The translations under genes and the position numbers were made by a program. The notes below the pieces were generated by a model, which worked only from the letters and a program-made list of their open reading frames with translations, did not search any database and was not told the origin of the DNA. A stretch of 64,000 nucleotides of DNA from Paralysiella testudinis (lineage in GTDB: Bacteria > Pseudomonadota > Gammaproteobacteria > Burkholderiales > Neisseriaceae), in NCBI RefSeq assembly GCF_016894345.1, contig NZ_CP069798.1, forward strand, positions 1,509,385 through 1,573,384, given 5' to 3'. This document shows, piece by piece, positions 27,166 through 35,439 of the stretch. Each line of letters begins with the position of its first letter. Position 1 is the first letter of the stretch.

Positions 27166-27332
27166 ATATCGGCTTCATGCCGTTTAATCCAGCTGCGCAG
27201 GGTTTCGGGTGAACAGCCTATTTTGGTGGCGATGGCGACTATGTTCATCCATTGGGTTGGATATTCGCTGCGTTGCTCTTGTACCAGTCGAATGGCGCGT
27301 TGCTTTACTTCGGGTGCGTATTTGCTTTTCAT
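27114..27332 (-). pseudogene. IS3 orfA, N-terminal fragment
   Basis: Minus-strand fragment with the helix-turn-helix N-terminus of an IS3 OrfA: MKSKYAPEVKQRAIRLVQEQ, then IGCSPETLRSWIKRHEAD. From there the frame runs into the inverted segment and ends in unrelated codons. The leucine-zipper end of the protein is on the opposite strand. Confidence 0.85.
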
Positions 27333-27382
27333 GATGAGATTCTCTCAGAAAGTTGTGTCTCCTGGAATCTCGGGGCGGTTCA

Positions 27383-27606
27383 GTGGCAGCTGCAGCCACG
27401 ATCTTTAACCACCGGGAACAGTTCGTAAATCAGGTTCAGCATTACCTGTCTGGCCGGTTCGGCCTTGCCAGGATGGGTGGTTTCGTGGCAATGTACCGGG
27501 ATGCGCAGGGTAGCCGCCTCTTTATAGGCCTTGGCCGACGGCACTTCGGTTTGCAGTAACTGCTTTTGGCCATCAAGGGAACTGTTGAAGTTTGATTTGG
27601 CTTTCG
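27383..27606 (-). pseudogene. ParA-like protein 3' remnant
   Basis: A minus-frame remnant reading LLQTEVPSAKAYKEAATLRIPVH, EPARQVMLNLIYELFPVV and ending CSCH just where the IS3 repeat supplies TGA. The pattern (LL-T-[VI]P.. KAY..A...G[IL]PVH) resembles the C-terminal end of ParA-family ATPases. No start or P-loop is present. Upstream sequence to radA is AT-rich and without a gene. Identification is tentative. Confidence 0.45.
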
Positions 27607-27707
27607 CTTATGTAAATAATGGTTATGTTTGATGATTAAAAATTTAGGCAGCATACTTTTCAGGACACCACCCAATCGGGCTTGTTAAAACGGCAGGAAA
27701 GCGCTAA

Positions 27708-29078
27708 ATGGCCAAAAGCAAAACCCAATACCAGTGCAGTGAATGCGGCGGCACCACGCCCAAGTGGCAAGGTAAATGTCCGCATTGCGGCGAATGGAAT
27801 ACATTGGTGGAAGCGGCGGCGCTGCCTGAGCCTGCCAGTGGGCGTTTTCAATCGTGGGCGGCAGAGGCCGGGCAGGTGCAGAGCTTGGCGCAAGTAAGCG
27901 CCACCGAGGTGCCGCGCAACCCCACCGGCATGAGTGAGCTGGATCGGGTATTGGGCGGCGGCTTGGTGGATGGTGCGGTGATTTTGCTTGGCGGCGACCC
28001 CGGCATTGGCAAGTCTACTTTATTGCTGCAAACCGTGGCGCTGATGGCGCAAAACCGCCGTGTGCTGTATGTGTCGGGCGAGGAATCGGCACAGCAAGTG
28101 GCTTTGCGCGCGCAACGGCTGGGGCTGGCTTCCGAGGGCGTTAATCTGCTGGCGGAAATCCGCATGGAAGCGATTGCGGCGGTTTTAAAACAGCATCAGC
28201 CGGCGGTGGTGGTGATTGATTCCATCCAAACCATGTATGCCGACGCGATTACGTCGGCGCCCGGCTCGGTATCGCAAGTGCGTGAATGCGCGGCACAGCT
28301 CACGCGCATGGCCAAGCAATTGGGCATTGCCATTATTTTGGTGGGGCATGTTACCAAAGACGGCGCCATTGCCGGCCCGCGCGTGCTGGAGCATATGGTG
28401 GACACGGTGCTGTATTTCGAGGGCGACCAACACTCCAACTACCGCATGATTCGGGCGATGAAAAACCGCTTTGGTGCCGCCAACGAGCTGGGCGTGTTTG
28501 CGATGACCGACAAAGGCTTAAAAGGCGTGGCCAATCCGTCGGCGATTTTTTTGTCCAGCTACCGTGACGACGTGCCCGGCTCGTGCGTGCTGGTAACCCA
28601 AGAAGGCTCGCGCCCTTTGCTGGTGGAAATTCAGGCGCTGGTGGACGATGCCCACGGCTTTGCCCCCAAACGCCTCACCGTGGGGCTGGCACAAGACCGG
28701 CTGGCGATGTTGCTGGCGGTGCTCAACCGCCATGCCGGCATTGCCTGCTTCGACCAAGATGTGTTTTTAAATGCCGTGGGCGGGGTGAAAATCACCGAAC
28801 CGGCGGCCGATTTGGCGGTGATACTGGCCATGCTGTCGAGCCACCGCAACCGCCCGCTGCCTCAAAAAATGGTGGCCTTCGGCGAAATCGGCCTGTCCGG
28901 TGAAGTGCGCCCGGTAACGCGCGGACAAGAACGCTTAAAAGAAGCGGAGAAGCTCGGTTTTACCCACGCCATCGTGCCGCAAGCCAACCTGCCGCGCCAC
29001 GCTGCCGATTTTCCCAAGCTGAAAATCACTGGTGTGTCGTCTTTGCAGCAGGCGGTGGATGCGTGCCGGGAAGGTTGA
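27708..29078 (+). CDS. radA: DNA repair protein RadA
   Basis: A 456-residue RecA-paralogue helping branch migration in homologous recombination, including transformation. Seen: zinc finger CSECGGTTPKWQGKCPHCGEW, Walker A GGDPGIGKSTLLLQ, Walker B VVVIDSIQTMY, the RadA-specific KNRFGAANELG motif, and a Lon-like C-terminal domain. Normal length. Relevant for a naturally competent genus whose genome is studded with uptake sequences. It stands alone beside the IS3 scar. Confidence 0.97.
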   Translation: MAKSKTQYQCSECGGTTPKWQGKCPHCGEWNTLVEAAALPEPASGRFQSWAAEAGQVQSLAQVSATEVPRNPTGMSELDRVLGGGLVDGAVILLGGDPGIGKSTLLLQTVALMAQNRRVLYVSGEESAQQVALRAQRLGLASEGVNLLAEIRMEAIAAVLKQHQPAVVVIDSIQTMYADAITSAPGSVSQVRECAAQLTRMAKQLGIAIILVGHVTKDGAIAGPRVLEHMVDTVLYFEGDQHSNYRMIRAMKNRFGAANELGVFAMTDKGLKGVANPSAIFLSSYRDDVPGSCVLVTQEGSRPLLVEIQALVDDAHGFAPKRLTVGLAQDRLAMLLAVLNRHAGIACFDQDVFLNAVGGVKITEPAADLAVILAMLSSHRNRPLPQKMVAFGEIGLSGEVRPVTRGQERLKEAEKLGFTHAIVPQANLPRHAADFPKLKITGVSSLQQAVDACREG

Positions 29079-29124
29079 GTTTGTATTGGCTTTCAGGCAG
29101 CCCCTTAATTAAAAAAGGAAAACC

Positions 29125-29793
29125 ATGAGCCGTTTCCAACAACAAGGCGCAGTGGAATACGATGGCCGCATCGGCACGCTGGTGCCCGGCTATGCCGCTT
29201 TGCATCAAACTAGCGCCGCTTGGCTTAAAGCCACTTTGCCCGCGCAGGCGCGGGTGCTGGTATTGGGCGCAGGCACCGGCGCCGAGGTGTTGGCGCTGGC
29301 ACAGCAAAATCCCGATTGGCATATTACCGCGCTAGAGCCTTCGGGCGATATGTTGGCGGTGGCGCGCGCCAAATGCGCGGCGGCGCAGCGGCACAATGTG
29401 GCTTTTGTGCACGGCTATGCTGAAGATTTGCCCGTAGCAGCGCCGTTTGATGCGGCGCTGTGTTTGCTGGTGATGCACTTTATCGACACCACGGCCGCCA
29501 AGCAGCAATTTCTAAACCAAGCTGCAGCGCAACTGGTCGCCGGTGCGCCTTTATTACTGTGCGATTTAATGCAAGGCCACAACATCGAGCGCATGGCAAT
29601 GGTGCACTATGCCATCGGCCAAGGGCTGCCTGAAAGCCAAGGCGAAGCCTTACAGCGGCGTTTGCAAACTGAATTTTTTGCCCTAAGCGAAGCCGAACTG
29701 GCGCGGCTGGCACAGCAGGCCGGTTTCAGGCAGCCTGAAGTGTATTTCCGTGCCCTGGGTTTTGCCGCTTTTGTATTGTTGAAAGCAGAATAG
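29125..29793 (+). CDS. class I SAM-dependent methyltransferase
   Basis: A 222-residue Rossmann methyltransferase. Motif I VLVLGAGTGAEVLALA, acidic loop ITALEPSGDMLAVA, motif IV DAALCLLVMHFID. The early ARM (YDGRIGTLVPGYAALH) is similar to TrmA-adjacent or YafE-like small-molecule methyltransferases; the substrate is unknown. A single uptake word lies in the C-terminal coding region. The next gene starts 11 bases after the stop, so they are likely co-transcribed. Confidence 0.87.
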   Translation: MSRFQQQGAVEYDGRIGTLVPGYAALHQTSAAWLKATLPAQARVLVLGAGTGAEVLALAQQNPDWHITALEPSGDMLAVARAKCAAAQRHNVAFVHGYAEDLPVAAPFDAALCLLVMHFIDTTAAKQQFLNQAAAQLVAGAPLLLCDLMQGHNIERMAMVHYAIGQGLPESQGEALQRRLQTEFFALSEAELARLAQQAGFRQPEVYFRALGFAAFVLLKAE

Positions 29794-29804
29794 AAGGAAA
29801 CTTG

Positions 29805-30455
29805 ATGAAAACCATCCAACTCAATGACCAAGCCTTGCCGGTGGCCAATATTTTCTGTATCGGCCGCAACTACCACGAGCACATCCGCGAGCTGGATAAT
29901 GCCGTGCCCACCGAGCCGGTGGTGTTTTTAAAACCCACTTCGGCCTTGTTGGCAGCGGGCGAAGACATTGTTTTGCCGGCGTTTAGCAACGATGTGCATT
30001 ATGAATGCGAGCTGGTGGTGTATATCGGGCGTGATGCGCACAACATCAGCGCTGCCGAGGCCTTGGCGCATGTGGGCGGCTACGCCATCGGCTTGGATTT
30101 AACCGCCCGCGATGTGCAAAGCGCAGCTAAGGCGCAAGGCCTGCCGTGGACGCAAGCCAAAGGTTTTCGCGGCGCGGCGTGTGTGTCGGCGTTTGTGGCG
30201 GCCGCGGCGGTAGACGATATTCAGGCACAGGCGTTTAGCCTGAGTGTCAACGGCCACACGCGCCAGCAGGGCGATAGTGCGCAGATGATTTTGTCGGTGG
30301 CGCAGCAAATTGCCTATTTATCGGCGGTGTACGGCTTGCAGGCGGGTGATTTGATTTACACCGGCACGCCGGCGGGCGTGGGCAAAATGGTGGCGGGCGA
30401 TGAATTGCATTTGCGCTGGCCGCAGCAGGTGGAGGCCACGTTTCGCGTGCGCTAG
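29805..30455 (+). CDS. fumarylacetoacetate hydrolase family protein
   Basis: A 216-residue FAH-fold protein. Seen: IFCIGRNYHEH, FLKPTSALLAAGEDIVLP, HYECELVVYIGRDA (metal-binding Glu pair), and the C-terminal IYTGTPAGVGKM loop. These cleave or decarboxylate acylpyruvate-type compounds; the short YcgM-like form is often an acylpyruvase or oxaloacetate decarboxylase. Start ATG 29805 has a GAAGGA site. It probably shares a transcript with the methyltransferase. Confidence 0.9.
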   Translation: MKTIQLNDQALPVANIFCIGRNYHEHIRELDNAVPTEPVVFLKPTSALLAAGEDIVLPAFSNDVHYECELVVYIGRDAHNISAAEALAHVGGYAIGLDLTARDVQSAAKAQGLPWTQAKGFRGAACVSAFVAAAAVDDIQAQAFSLSVNGHTRQQGDSAQMILSVAQQIAYLSAVYGLQAGDLIYTGTPAGVGKMVAGDELHLRWPQQVEATFRVR

Positions 30456-30471
30456 GCTATTGTGCTTTTGA

Positions 30472-30573
30472 TACCAATTCTAAAAAATAAGATAACAAGG
30501 CGGCGAGCCGCAGACAGTACATCTAGTACGGCAAGGCGAGCCAACGCAGTTAGGTTATTTTTTAGGATTGGTA
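30472..30573. mobile_element. TACCAAT-type mini-element, short form
   Basis: 102 bp: TA-CCAATTCTAAAAAATAAG to the complement of CTTATTTTTTAGGATTGG-type right end at GG-TA, with core GGCGAGCCGCAGACAGTAC and CGGCAAGGCGAGCCAACGC. It is the cleanest copy of the family and lies between the FAH gene and the cystine importer gene, within a 255-base gap. It could influence the leader of the importer gene. Confidence 0.9.
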
Positions 30574-30710
30574 TGAGCAGGCATTATGCGCTTTGCTTCT
30601 AAGCAAATAGCCGATTGTGCTTTGTGTCAACAGCAAAGGCTTTTACAATAAGCGGTTTCGCCAGCCTGCAAATGGATGCATGGCGCTGGTAATAAATAAG
30701 GATTTTAAAC

Positions 30711-31544
30711 ATGAAAAAATTATTGGCATTTTCCGCCGTGGCCTTGCTGCTGGCGGCTTGCTCCGGCCAAGACAAAACCAACACCGCCGCGGCCAGTGCC
30801 GCTTCGGCACCGCCGGCCACAGCGGGCAATGATTTGCTGGCACGCATCGACAACAAAGGCACGATTACCGTGGGCACCGAAGGCACTTATGCGCCGTTTA
30901 CCTACCACGACGAATCAGGCAAACTCACCGGCTATGATGTGGAAGTCACCCGCGCGGTGGCCGCCAAGCTCGGCTTTACGGTGGATTTTAAAGAAACCCA
31001 ATGGGATGCCATGCTGGCCGGTTTGAAAGCCGGGCGCTTTGATGTGGTGGCCAACCAAGTGAGCCTCACCACGCCCGAGCGCCAAGCCACGTTTGATAAA
31101 TCGGCCGATTACAGCTATTCCGGCCCGATGGCGCTGAATCGGGTGGGCGAAAAAACCTTTGCCGGCGTGGCCGATATTAAAGGCCAATCGGCTGCGCAAA
31201 CCCTGAGCAGCAATTACGGCGAAATGGCGGTGGCCAACGGCGCCAAAGTGGTGCCGGTAGACGGGATGGCGCAAGCGCTCACGCTGGTGCAGCAAAAACG
31301 CGCCGACCTCACCCTCAACGATTCGCTGGCTTTGCTCGACTACTTAAAGAAAAATCCGCAATCAGGCCTGCAAGTGGCTTGGCGCGCGGATAGCGATGGC
31401 AAGCTGGGCGCCGGTTTTATCGTCAATAAAGGCAACGACAAGGCCTTGGCCAAAATCAGCGCAGCAGTGGAAGAGCTGCGTAAAGACGGCACTTTGAAAA
31501 AGCTGGGTGAAGAATTTTTTGGCGAAGATGTTAGCCAGAAATAA
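30711..31544 (+). CDS. polar amino acid (cystine-type) ABC transporter binding protein
   Basis: A 277-residue lipoprotein, signal MKKLLAFSAVALLLAACSG (lipobox LAAC, Cys17), then an Ala/Ser/Thr linker and the SBP_bac_3 fold: ITVGTEGTYAPFTYHDESGKLTGYDVEVTRAVA, WDAMLAGLKAGRFDVVANQVS. The cluster order and sequence recall the neisserial cystine/cysteine importer. It precedes the permease and ATPase genes but is separated from them by a DUS hairpin that may leave the binding protein in excess. Confidence 0.9.
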   Translation: MKKLLAFSAVALLLAACSGQDKTNTAAASAASAPPATAGNDLLARIDNKGTITVGTEGTYAPFTYHDESGKLTGYDVEVTRAVAAKLGFTVDFKETQWDAMLAGLKAGRFDVVANQVSLTTPERQATFDKSADYSYSGPMALNRVGEKTFAGVADIKGQSAAQTLSSNYGEMAVANGAKVVPVDGMAQALTLVQQKRADLTLNDSLALLDYLKKNPQSGLQVAWRADSDGKLGAGFIVNKGNDKALAKISAAVEELRKDGTLKKLGEEFFGEDVSQK

Positions 31545-31572
31545 GCCTATTGCTGCTTAAAGCATAATGCCA

Positions 31573-31601
31573 AGGCTGCCTGAAATGTTTTCAGGCAGCC
31601 T
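31573..31601 (+). terminator. DUS-pair hairpin inside the importer operon
   Basis: AGGCTGCCTGAAA and TTTCAGGCAGCCT, 28 bases after the binding-protein stop. It may act as a partial terminator setting the ratio between binding protein and membrane parts. Confidence 0.7.
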
Positions 31602-31658
31602 GTTTGTGTATGATGGATAACAAACAAAGCTATTGAATTAATCATGAAGGAATAAGCC

Positions 31659-32375
31659 ATGTTGGCGGAATGGTTGGCGGCACTGCCGTTTATGAACGAT
31701 GCGCGGGCCGAGTTGGTGATTAGCGCCTTTTGGCCGATGGTGCAGGCCGGGTTTTTGGTGTCGGTGCCGCTGGCGGTGGCGGCGTTTGTGTTTGGCATTG
31801 CCATTGCCGTGTGCGTGGCCTTGCTGCGGGTGATGCCGGTGGCGGGCTGGTGGCATCGCGCCGCTTTGCTACTGGTGCAGTTTTATATTTCGGTGATTCG
31901 CGGCACGCCCTTGCTGGTGCAATTGTGCATTGTGTTTTACGGCTTGCCGGCGGTGGGCATTTATCTGGATCCGATTCCCACCGCCATTATCGGCTTTTCG
32001 CTCAATGTGGGCGCCTATGCTTCCGAAACCGTGCGCGCGGCGATTTTGTCGGTGCCTAAAGGGCAGTGGGAAGCGGGCTTTGCGGTGGGCATGACCTATA
32101 TGCAGGCGTTTCGCCGCATCATTATGCCGCAAGCCTTCCGCGTGGCGGTGCCGCCCTTGTCGAACACCTTTATCAGCCTGTTTAAAGACACCTCATTGGC
32201 GGCGGTGGTTACCGTAACCGAGCTTTTCCGCGTGGCGCAGCAAGTGGCCAACCGCGCCTACGATTTTTTGCCGGTATTTATCGAAGCCGCTTTGGTGTAT
32301 TGGGCGTTTTGCTGGGTATTGTTTGCGCTGCAAGCGCGGATTGAAAAGCGGCTCGACCGCTATGTGGCCAAATAG
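31659..32375 (+). CDS. amino acid ABC transporter permease
   Basis: A 238-residue membrane protein of the HisM/GlnP family. Hydrophobic segments at about 30-60, 70-95 and 190-215; the EAA-like coupling loop AFRRIIMPQAFRVAVPPLSNTFISLFKDTSL is clear. It forms the inner-membrane channel of the importer whose binding protein is upstream and whose ATPase gene starts 10 bases downstream. Confidence 0.92.
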   Translation: MLAEWLAALPFMNDARAELVISAFWPMVQAGFLVSVPLAVAAFVFGIAIAVCVALLRVMPVAGWWHRAALLLVQFYISVIRGTPLLVQLCIVFYGLPAVGIYLDPIPTAIIGFSLNVGAYASETVRAAILSVPKGQWEAGFAVGMTYMQAFRRIIMPQAFRVAVPPLSNTFISLFKDTSLAAVVTVTELFRVAQQVANRAYDFLPVFIEAALVYWAFCWVLFALQARIEKRLDRYVAK

Positions 32376-32385
32376 GAGCGCTTAG

Positions 32386-33132
32386 ATGATTAAAGTACGC
32401 AATATCCACAAAGCCTTTGGCGACAACCCCATTTTGCGCGGCATCGACCTCACTGTGGCCAAAGGGCAGGTGGTGGTGATATTGGGGCCGTCCGGCTCCG
32501 GCAAAACCACCTTACTGCGCTGCCTGAACGGCTTGGAGCTGCCGCAGCAAGGCAGCATTGATTTTGACGGTGCCGAGCCTTTGCACATTGATTTCAGCCG
32601 CAAAATCAGCAAAGCCGATATGCTGGCCTTACGGCGTAAATCGGGCATGGTGTTTCAGCAATACAACCTGTTTCCGCACAAAACCGCACTGCAAAACGTG
32701 ATGGAAGGCCCGTTGGTGGTACAAAAACGCCCCGAAGCCACCGTGCGCGCCGAGGCGCAAGCCTTGCTGGCCAAAGTAGGATTGGCCGACAAGGCCGATC
32801 TATATCCGTTTCAGCTTTCCGGCGGCCAGCAGCAGCGCGTGGGCATTGCCCGTGCCATGGCGATTGCGCCGGAGCTCATGCTGTTTGACGAGCCTACTTC
32901 AGCCTTGGATCCGGAGCTGGTGCAAGGCGTGCTGCAAACCATGAAAGCACTGGCCGAAGACGGCTGGACCATGGTGGTGGTGACCCACGAAATCCAGTTT
33001 GCCCGCGATGTGGCCGACCATGTGGTGCTGATGGACGGCGGCGTGATTGTAGAACAAGGCAGCCCCGAAGCCATGTTTCAAAATCCGCAGCAAGCACTGA
33101 CACGCAGCTTTTTGCGGCAAATCCAGCATTAA
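32386..33132 (+). CDS. amino acid ABC transporter ATPase
   Basis: A 248-residue ABC ATPase. Walker A GPSGSGKTTLLRCLNG, Q-loop FQQYNLFPHKT, signature LSGGQQQRVGIARA, Walker B ELMLFDEPTSALDPE, and His in TMVVVTHE. Matches the polar amino-acid subfamily (GlnQ/TcyN). Energises the transporter. Normal length and no odd feature apart from an uptake word within it. Confidence 0.95.
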   Translation: MIKVRNIHKAFGDNPILRGIDLTVAKGQVVVILGPSGSGKTTLLRCLNGLELPQQGSIDFDGAEPLHIDFSRKISKADMLALRRKSGMVFQQYNLFPHKTALQNVMEGPLVVQKRPEATVRAEAQALLAKVGLADKADLYPFQLSGGQQQRVGIARAMAIAPELMLFDEPTSALDPELVQGVLQTMKALAEDGWTMVVVTHEIQFARDVADHVVLMDGGVIVEQGSPEAMFQNPQQALTRSFLRQIQH

Positions 33133-33210
33133 GCGGATAATGGCAGCATTTGACAATCCATTTGTGACTACCCAATATCACTGGGTGCTGAAACAGCAAA
33201 GGAAAATTTG

Positions 33211-33525
33211 ATGAAAATTGCAGGCATGTTTTTTCAAGCGCCTACTTTATCCGGTGTTTTGGGGTTGATTACGGGCAGCCTGATTATCATTGGCACTGTT
33301 TATGGGGTTGGCATATCGATAGACGATGGCACGATTCGGAATCATCCCGAAATATTGCGCCAGCTTGTTTTTTGGCCTTTTTCCATTGTCTTTGCCATTA
33401 GAATGGCTGCTGCTTTCGGTCTTTTTCTGAATAAAATGCCGCAAAAAATATTGATGGTTATGTTGTTTTACATCCCCTCAGCAGTGCTTCTAGCCTATAT
33501 CGGGGGGATTTTTTCCACAATATAA
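33211..33525 (+). CDS. small hypothetical membrane protein
   Basis: A 104-residue protein with three hydrophobic stretches (about residues 10-32, 47-70, 78-98). Not recognised. It is more AT-rich than its neighbours and lies alone between the importer ATPase and trpG. An AAAGGA site precedes ATG 33211; the TTG three bases upstream is not favoured. Likely inner membrane. Confidence 0.6.
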   Translation: MKIAGMFFQAPTLSGVLGLITGSLIIIGTVYGVGISIDDGTIRNHPEILRQLVFWPFSIVFAIRMAAAFGLFLNKMPQKILMVMLFYIPSAVLLAYIGGIFSTI

Positions 33526-33688
33526 TCGTCCCCAATCGCCCGGTTTGATAATCAGACATGACGCAATCGGATATTTAACCGCAGGCACATCACCTTGGCA
33601 GCAGCACCGATAAAATGGCACAATCCGGCCTTGCGTATGGATTGCGCCATCGCGTTTTCAGGCAGCCTATAACTTTATCGAGCCCATT

Positions 33689-34273
33689 ATGCTTCTAATG
33701 ATAGACAACTACGACAGCTTCACCTACAACATCGTGCAGTATTTTGCCGAACTGGGGCAAGAGGTGCTGGTGAAGTGCAATGATGAAATCGACTTGGCCG
33801 GCATCGAAGCGCTCAAGCCGGACTATATTGTGGTGGGCCCCGGGCCGTGTTCGCCCAAAGAAGCGGGGGTGTCGGTAGAGGTGATTTGCCATTTTGCCGG
33901 TAAAATCCCGGTGCTGGGCGTGTGCTTGGGGCATCAAAGCATGGGCTATGCTTTTGGCGGCGATATTGTGCGCGCGCAAACGCTGATGCACGGCAAAGTG
34001 TCGGCGGTGCAACACACCGGCACCGGCGTGTTTGCCGGGCTGCCCAATCCGGTAACTTGCACCCGCTACCACAGCTTGGTGATTGACCGTGCCAGCCTGC
34101 CCGATTGCCTGGAAATCACCGCTTGGACAGACGACGGCGAAATCATGGGCGTGCGCCACAAAACCCTGCCGCTGGAAGGCGTGCAGTTTCACCCCGAAGC
34201 GCTGTTAACCGAGCATGGCCACGATATGCTGCGCAACTTTTTGCAACAACACGCGCCTGTTGATGCTGCCTGA
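33689..34273 (+). CDS. trpG: anthranilate/4-amino-4-deoxychorismate synthase glutaminase subunit
   Basis: A 194-residue class I glutamine amidotransferase. Seen: [29 protein letters not shown], the nucleophile elbow [15 protein letters not shown], and the [16 protein letters not shown] end with His and Glu of the triad. It supplies ammonia to TrpE or PabB. Followed by trpD after 18 bases, favouring tryptophan synthesis; it may also serve folate, as in many bacteria with one copy. Confidence 0.95.
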   Translation: MLLMIDNYDSFTYNIVQYFAELGQEVLVKCNDEIDLAGIEALKPDYIVVGPGPCSPKEAGVSVEVICHFAGKIPVLGVCLGHQSMGYAFGGDIVRAQTLMHGKVSAVQHTGTGVFAGLPNPVTCTRYHSLVIDRASLPDCLEITAWTDDGEIMGVRHKTLPLEGVQFHPEALLTEHGHDMLRNFLQQHAPVDAA

Positions 34274-34291
34274 AACCATTTAAGGAACCCC

Positions 34292-35326
34292 ATGATTACC
34301 CCCCAGCAAGCCCTTAACCGCCTAATCGACAATAACGAGCTGTTTTACGATGAGATGACGGTGTTGATGCGGCAGATTATGTCGGGCGAAGTGGCGCCGG
34401 AAGTGATTGCCGCCTTGCTGGTGGGCTTGCGCATTAAAGTGGAAACCGTGTCCGAAGTGGCCGCCGCCGCCACGGTGATGCGTGAATTTGCCACCCGCGT
34501 GCCGGTGGTGGACACCACCCATTTGGTGGATATTGTCGGCACCGGCGGCGACAACGCCCACACCTTCAATATCTCCACCACCAGCATGTTTGTGGCTGCC
34601 GCCGCCGGTGCCAAAGTGGCCAAACACGGCGGCCGCTCGGTGTCTTCTTCCAGCGGCTCGGCCGATATTATCGAAACCATGGGCGCGTCGCTGAATTTAT
34701 CGGCGGCGCAAGTGGGCGAATGTATCGACACCTTGGGGCTGGGCTTTATGTTTGCGCCCAACCACCACAGCAGCATGCGCTATGTGGCACCTGTGCGCCG
34801 CGCTTTGGGCGTGCGCACTATTTTTAATATTTTAGGGCCGCTCACCAACCCCGCCGCCGCCCCCAATCAGGTGCTGGGCGTGTTTCATTTGGACTTGGTG
34901 GGCATTATGTCGCGCGTATTGCAACAGCTGGGCAGCCGCCATGTATTGGTGGTACACGGCCACGACGGCTTGGATGAAATCACCCTCACCGGCCCCAGCC
35001 GCGTGGCTGAGCTGAAAAACGGCGTGATTATGGAATACGACATTCATCCCGAACAATTCGATATGGCGGTAACGGCGGATTTGAAGCCCTTGCAAGTGGC
35101 CAACAGCCAAGAATCGCTGGCCAAGATGAACGCGGTGCTGGCGGGCGAAACCGGCCCTTGTCGCGACATCGTGCTGCTCAACAGCGCGGCCACGCTGTAT
35201 GCGGGTGATGTGGTGGAGTCGCTTGAAGCTGGCATCATCGCCGCGCGCGCAGCCATCGATTCGGGCAAGGCCCGCGCCTGCCAGCAAGCGTTTATCGATA
35301 CCACCCGTGCCATGAGTGGTGATTAG
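34292..35326 (+). CDS. trpD: anthranilate phosphoribosyltransferase
   Basis: A 344-residue enzyme adding phosphoribosyl to anthranilate, second step of tryptophan synthesis. Seen: [21 protein letters not shown] (GTGGD), [36 protein letters not shown] and [11 protein letters not shown]. Normal length. Co-transcribed with trpG; the other trp genes are not in the window. Ends before a strong shared terminator. Confidence 0.97.
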   Translation: MITPQQALNRLIDNNELFYDEMTVLMRQIMSGEVAPEVIAALLVGLRIKVETVSEVAAAATVMREFATRVPVVDTTHLVDIVGTGGDNAHTFNISTTSMFVAAAAGAKVAKHGGRSVSSSSGSADIIETMGASLNLSAAQVGECIDTLGLGFMFAPNHHSSMRYVAPVRRALGVRTIFNILGPLTNPAAAPNQVLGVFHLDLVGIMSRVLQQLGSRHVLVVHGHDGLDEITLTGPSRVAELKNGVIMEYDIHPEQFDMAVTADLKPLQVANSQESLAKMNAVLAGETGPCRDIVLLNSAATLYAGDVVESLEAGIIAARAAIDSGKARACQQAFIDTTRAMSGD

Positions 35327-35384
35327 ATAAGATTTTGAGCTTTCAGGCAGCCTTGTTAAAGGTGTGCACCTTTCTATAAGCACC

Positions 35385-35421
35385 AAAAAGCCCTGCCCGG
35401 ATAAAACCGGCAGGGCTTTTT
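35385..35421. terminator. bidirectional terminator trpD/prfA
   Basis: AAAAAGCCCTGCCGG-type stem (AAAAAGCCCTGCC and GGCAGGGCTTTTT), A- and T-tracts both sides, between convergent genes. Confidence 0.9.
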
Positions 35422-35439
35422 GATGCTTAGGCTGAATGG

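Larger units (their letters stand above)
26089..27382 (-). mobile_element. IS3-family element with internally inverted centre (defective)
   Basis: 1294 bp bounded by TGAACCGCCCCGA and its complement TCGGGGCGGTTCA. orfA start (27.3 kb) and orfB end (26.1-26.9 kb) lie on the minus strand, but the segment between about 26960 and 27165 reads correctly only on the plus strand, where it gives the end of OrfA (KQLEKRIK..., NEILRLAVAFFA) and the start of OrfB (MVNFINRHRTAYEVESIC). No clear target duplication is seen. Related to the IS51/IS407-like groups. Confidence 0.9.

Noticed and set aside
26944..27408. A plus-strand gene of 154 codons in the IS3 element
   Set aside because: It is a composite of the inverted IS3 centre in a shifted frame and antisense of orfA; it has no coherent domain of its own.
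1136..30573. CRISPR array
   Set aside because: Repeated elements are dispersed, 100-200 bp long, with inverted ends and no regular spacers.
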